From Gnetum montanum (lineage: Eukaryota > Streptophyta > Gnetopsida > Gnetales > Gnetaceae), in NCBI GenBank assembly GCA_015680685.1, contig MNCI01038293.1, positions 275,992-303,414 of the forward strand: a stretch of DNA of 27,423 nucleotides, read 5' to 3'. The position numbers were made by a program, and so were the translations under genes. The notes below the pieces were generated by a model. The model did no database searches and was not told the origin of the DNA. It saw nothing but the letters and a program-made list of their open reading frames with translations. Shown piece after piece: positions 26,361 through 27,423 of this stretch (position 1 is its first letter; every line of letters begins with the position of its first letter).

Positions 26361-27423
26361 CCAACAAAGATGAGAAGAGCTTGTTCTCTGATCAATTTCC
26401 AAAAAAACTTCTCTTTATATGAGTAATAAATAACCAAGTACCCATAGAAACAAAATGATACGATGACATCCTCACTTAATTTCTCACCCAAGAGATGCCA
26501 TAAGATCTAGAATTTAGGAAGAAACAACAGTTTCTTCATTAGGCAAAGTACTTCATGGAAATCAACAGAAACCTTTACAAGGTGTGCACTGTTGGCTTGG
26601 TCCATTGGTATGTTCCTAATGCAAATCAACTACACATTCTCTAGGATGCTCATGAAGGCCCTTGTAGAGACCACTATGCATGGAGACGCACAACCATAAA
26701 AATCATGATGGCAAGATACTATTGGCCTACAATCTTCAAGGAAGCCCACCATTTTGTTTGATCTTATGAATATTGTCAATGAGATGGTGTGATGACTCCT
26801 CAAATGGAGGGTCCTAAATAGTGAATTCAACCATATGAGACCTTTGACATATGAGGCATTGACTTCTTGTGTCTCATCATACCCATGTCCAATGAAAAGG
26901 CATACATCATTGTAGCAGTCGACTACTACACTAAATGGGCAAAAGCAGCAATCATCATTGACTGTACATCATCCACTACTACTAGATTTGTAGAAAAAAA
27001 TGTTATAAACAAGTTTTGGGTGCCATGTGCACTAATTTTTGACAATGGAACTTATTTTATAGGTGCCACTTTTCAAAAACTCATGCAACTCTTGGGGGTT
27101 GAACATAAATTAACAACACCCTATCACCCCCAAGCCAACAATCAAGCTAAGGTAACTAACCAAGAGATTACAAATATTCTAATAAGAACTATCAGTAAAT
27201 ATAGGAGAGACTAGAGCACAAAACTCAACAGTACCCTTTAGGCCTACCACTCAACATGGAAGCTCTCTATAGGCTACTCTCCCTATGAGTTAGTGTACGA
27301 GAAACTTCTAATGCTCCCAATTCAATCCAAGCTTCATACACTCTCAATATCCAAGGAACTAAACCTTAACCTAAGTCTAGCACAAAAAGAAATATTGATC
27401 AACCTTAATGTGCTAGAAAAAAA
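26361..27423 (+). pseudogene. Integrase of element 3, partial (cut by the window end), catalytic Glu lost
   Basis: After a decayed connector (26361-26630), the H2C2 part reads AHEGPCRDHYAWRRTTIKIM, then YYWPTIFKEAHHFV (about 26645-26785). In the core (26867-27214), Asp is kept at 26921-26923 (VDYYTKW) and Asp at 27041-27043 (FDNGTYF). The third residue is Lys (AAG at 27149-27151) where element 2 has Glu (GAG), so a single G-to-A change has removed the catalytic Glu. One residue is inserted near VEKNVINKF. The C-terminal part resembles element 2 up to the window edge (PIQSKLHTLS near 27320). Confidence 0.87.

Larger units (their letters stand above)
20342..27423 (+). mobile_element. Element 3: 5' part of a related Athila/Tat-like retrotransposon, cut by the window end
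   Basis: The order is LTR, PBS, leader, gag, linker, PR, RT, RNase H and integrase, with the same motifs as element 2 throughout and in the same orientation. It reaches the integrase C-terminal region at the window end; its 3' ORF and 3' LTR must lie beyond. It is also dead, with many stops, loss of the PR Asp and loss of the INT Glu. One single-N gap with a flanking 214-bp duplication sits in the RT region. The start is approximate. Confidence 0.82.

Noticed and set aside
1-27423. Host genes, tRNA or rRNA genes
   Set aside because: I saw no conserved exon structure, tRNA cloverleaf boxes or rRNA blocks; I cannot exclude very short non-coding RNAs.

Overview
The window reads as repeat-rich nuclear DNA of a seed plant with a large genome. 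It is AT-rich and contains no recognisable host gene. Almost all of it consists of decayed LTR retrotransposons of the Ty3/Gypsy type. The gag-PR-RT-RNaseH-INT order, the form of the protease and integrase, and a primer-binding site that looks like a decayed tRNA-Asp complement all point to the non-chromoviral Athila/Tat side of Ty3/Gypsy. A gymnosperm would fit, but the species cannot be settled from the sequence.

Layout. (1) 1-2479 is the 3' end of one element (element 1): non-coding spacer, a very short 3' coding remnant, and an 800-bp 3' LTR. (2) 2480-2915 is a short interval that contains an 8-copy, 30-bp minisatellite. (3) 2916-16197 is a complete but dead 13.3-kb element (element 2). 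Its LTRs are at 2916-3775 and 15279-16197, and its flanks GTAGT and GCAGT look like a 5-bp target-site duplication with one transition. Inside are the primer-binding site, gag, protease, RT/RNase H and integrase (to about 10.0 kb), a 2.1-kb non-coding spacer, and a long extra 3' ORF (12184-15003). (4) About 16750-19560 is a second, diverged copy of that spacer end and extra ORF in inverted orientation, flanked by unassigned AT-rich DNA. (5) About 20342-27423 is the 5' part of a third element (element 3): LTR, primer-binding site, gag, PR, RT, RNase H and most of integrase, cut off by the window end.

No product is likely to be made today, because every coding region carries in-frame stops. Many of these sit where a homologous copy has Trp or Gln, as expected from C-to-T decay of methylated DNA. 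In a living ancestor, gag would form the particle, PR would process the polyprotein, RT/RNase H would copy RNA primed by tRNA-Asp, and INT would insert the copy. The downstream extra ORF lies directly behind a good 3' splice site in the position of the Athila env-like gene. It was therefore probably expressed from a spliced mRNA.

The most interesting items are: the 940-codon extra ORF, which keeps a single frame from end to end despite about 35 stops, and its inverted homologue; AGGCCT-centred palindromic modules in the U3 regions, with copies inside element 2; a U3 exchange and loss of the extra ORF in element 1; and a 214-bp near-perfect direct repeat around a single N, which looks like an assembly join.
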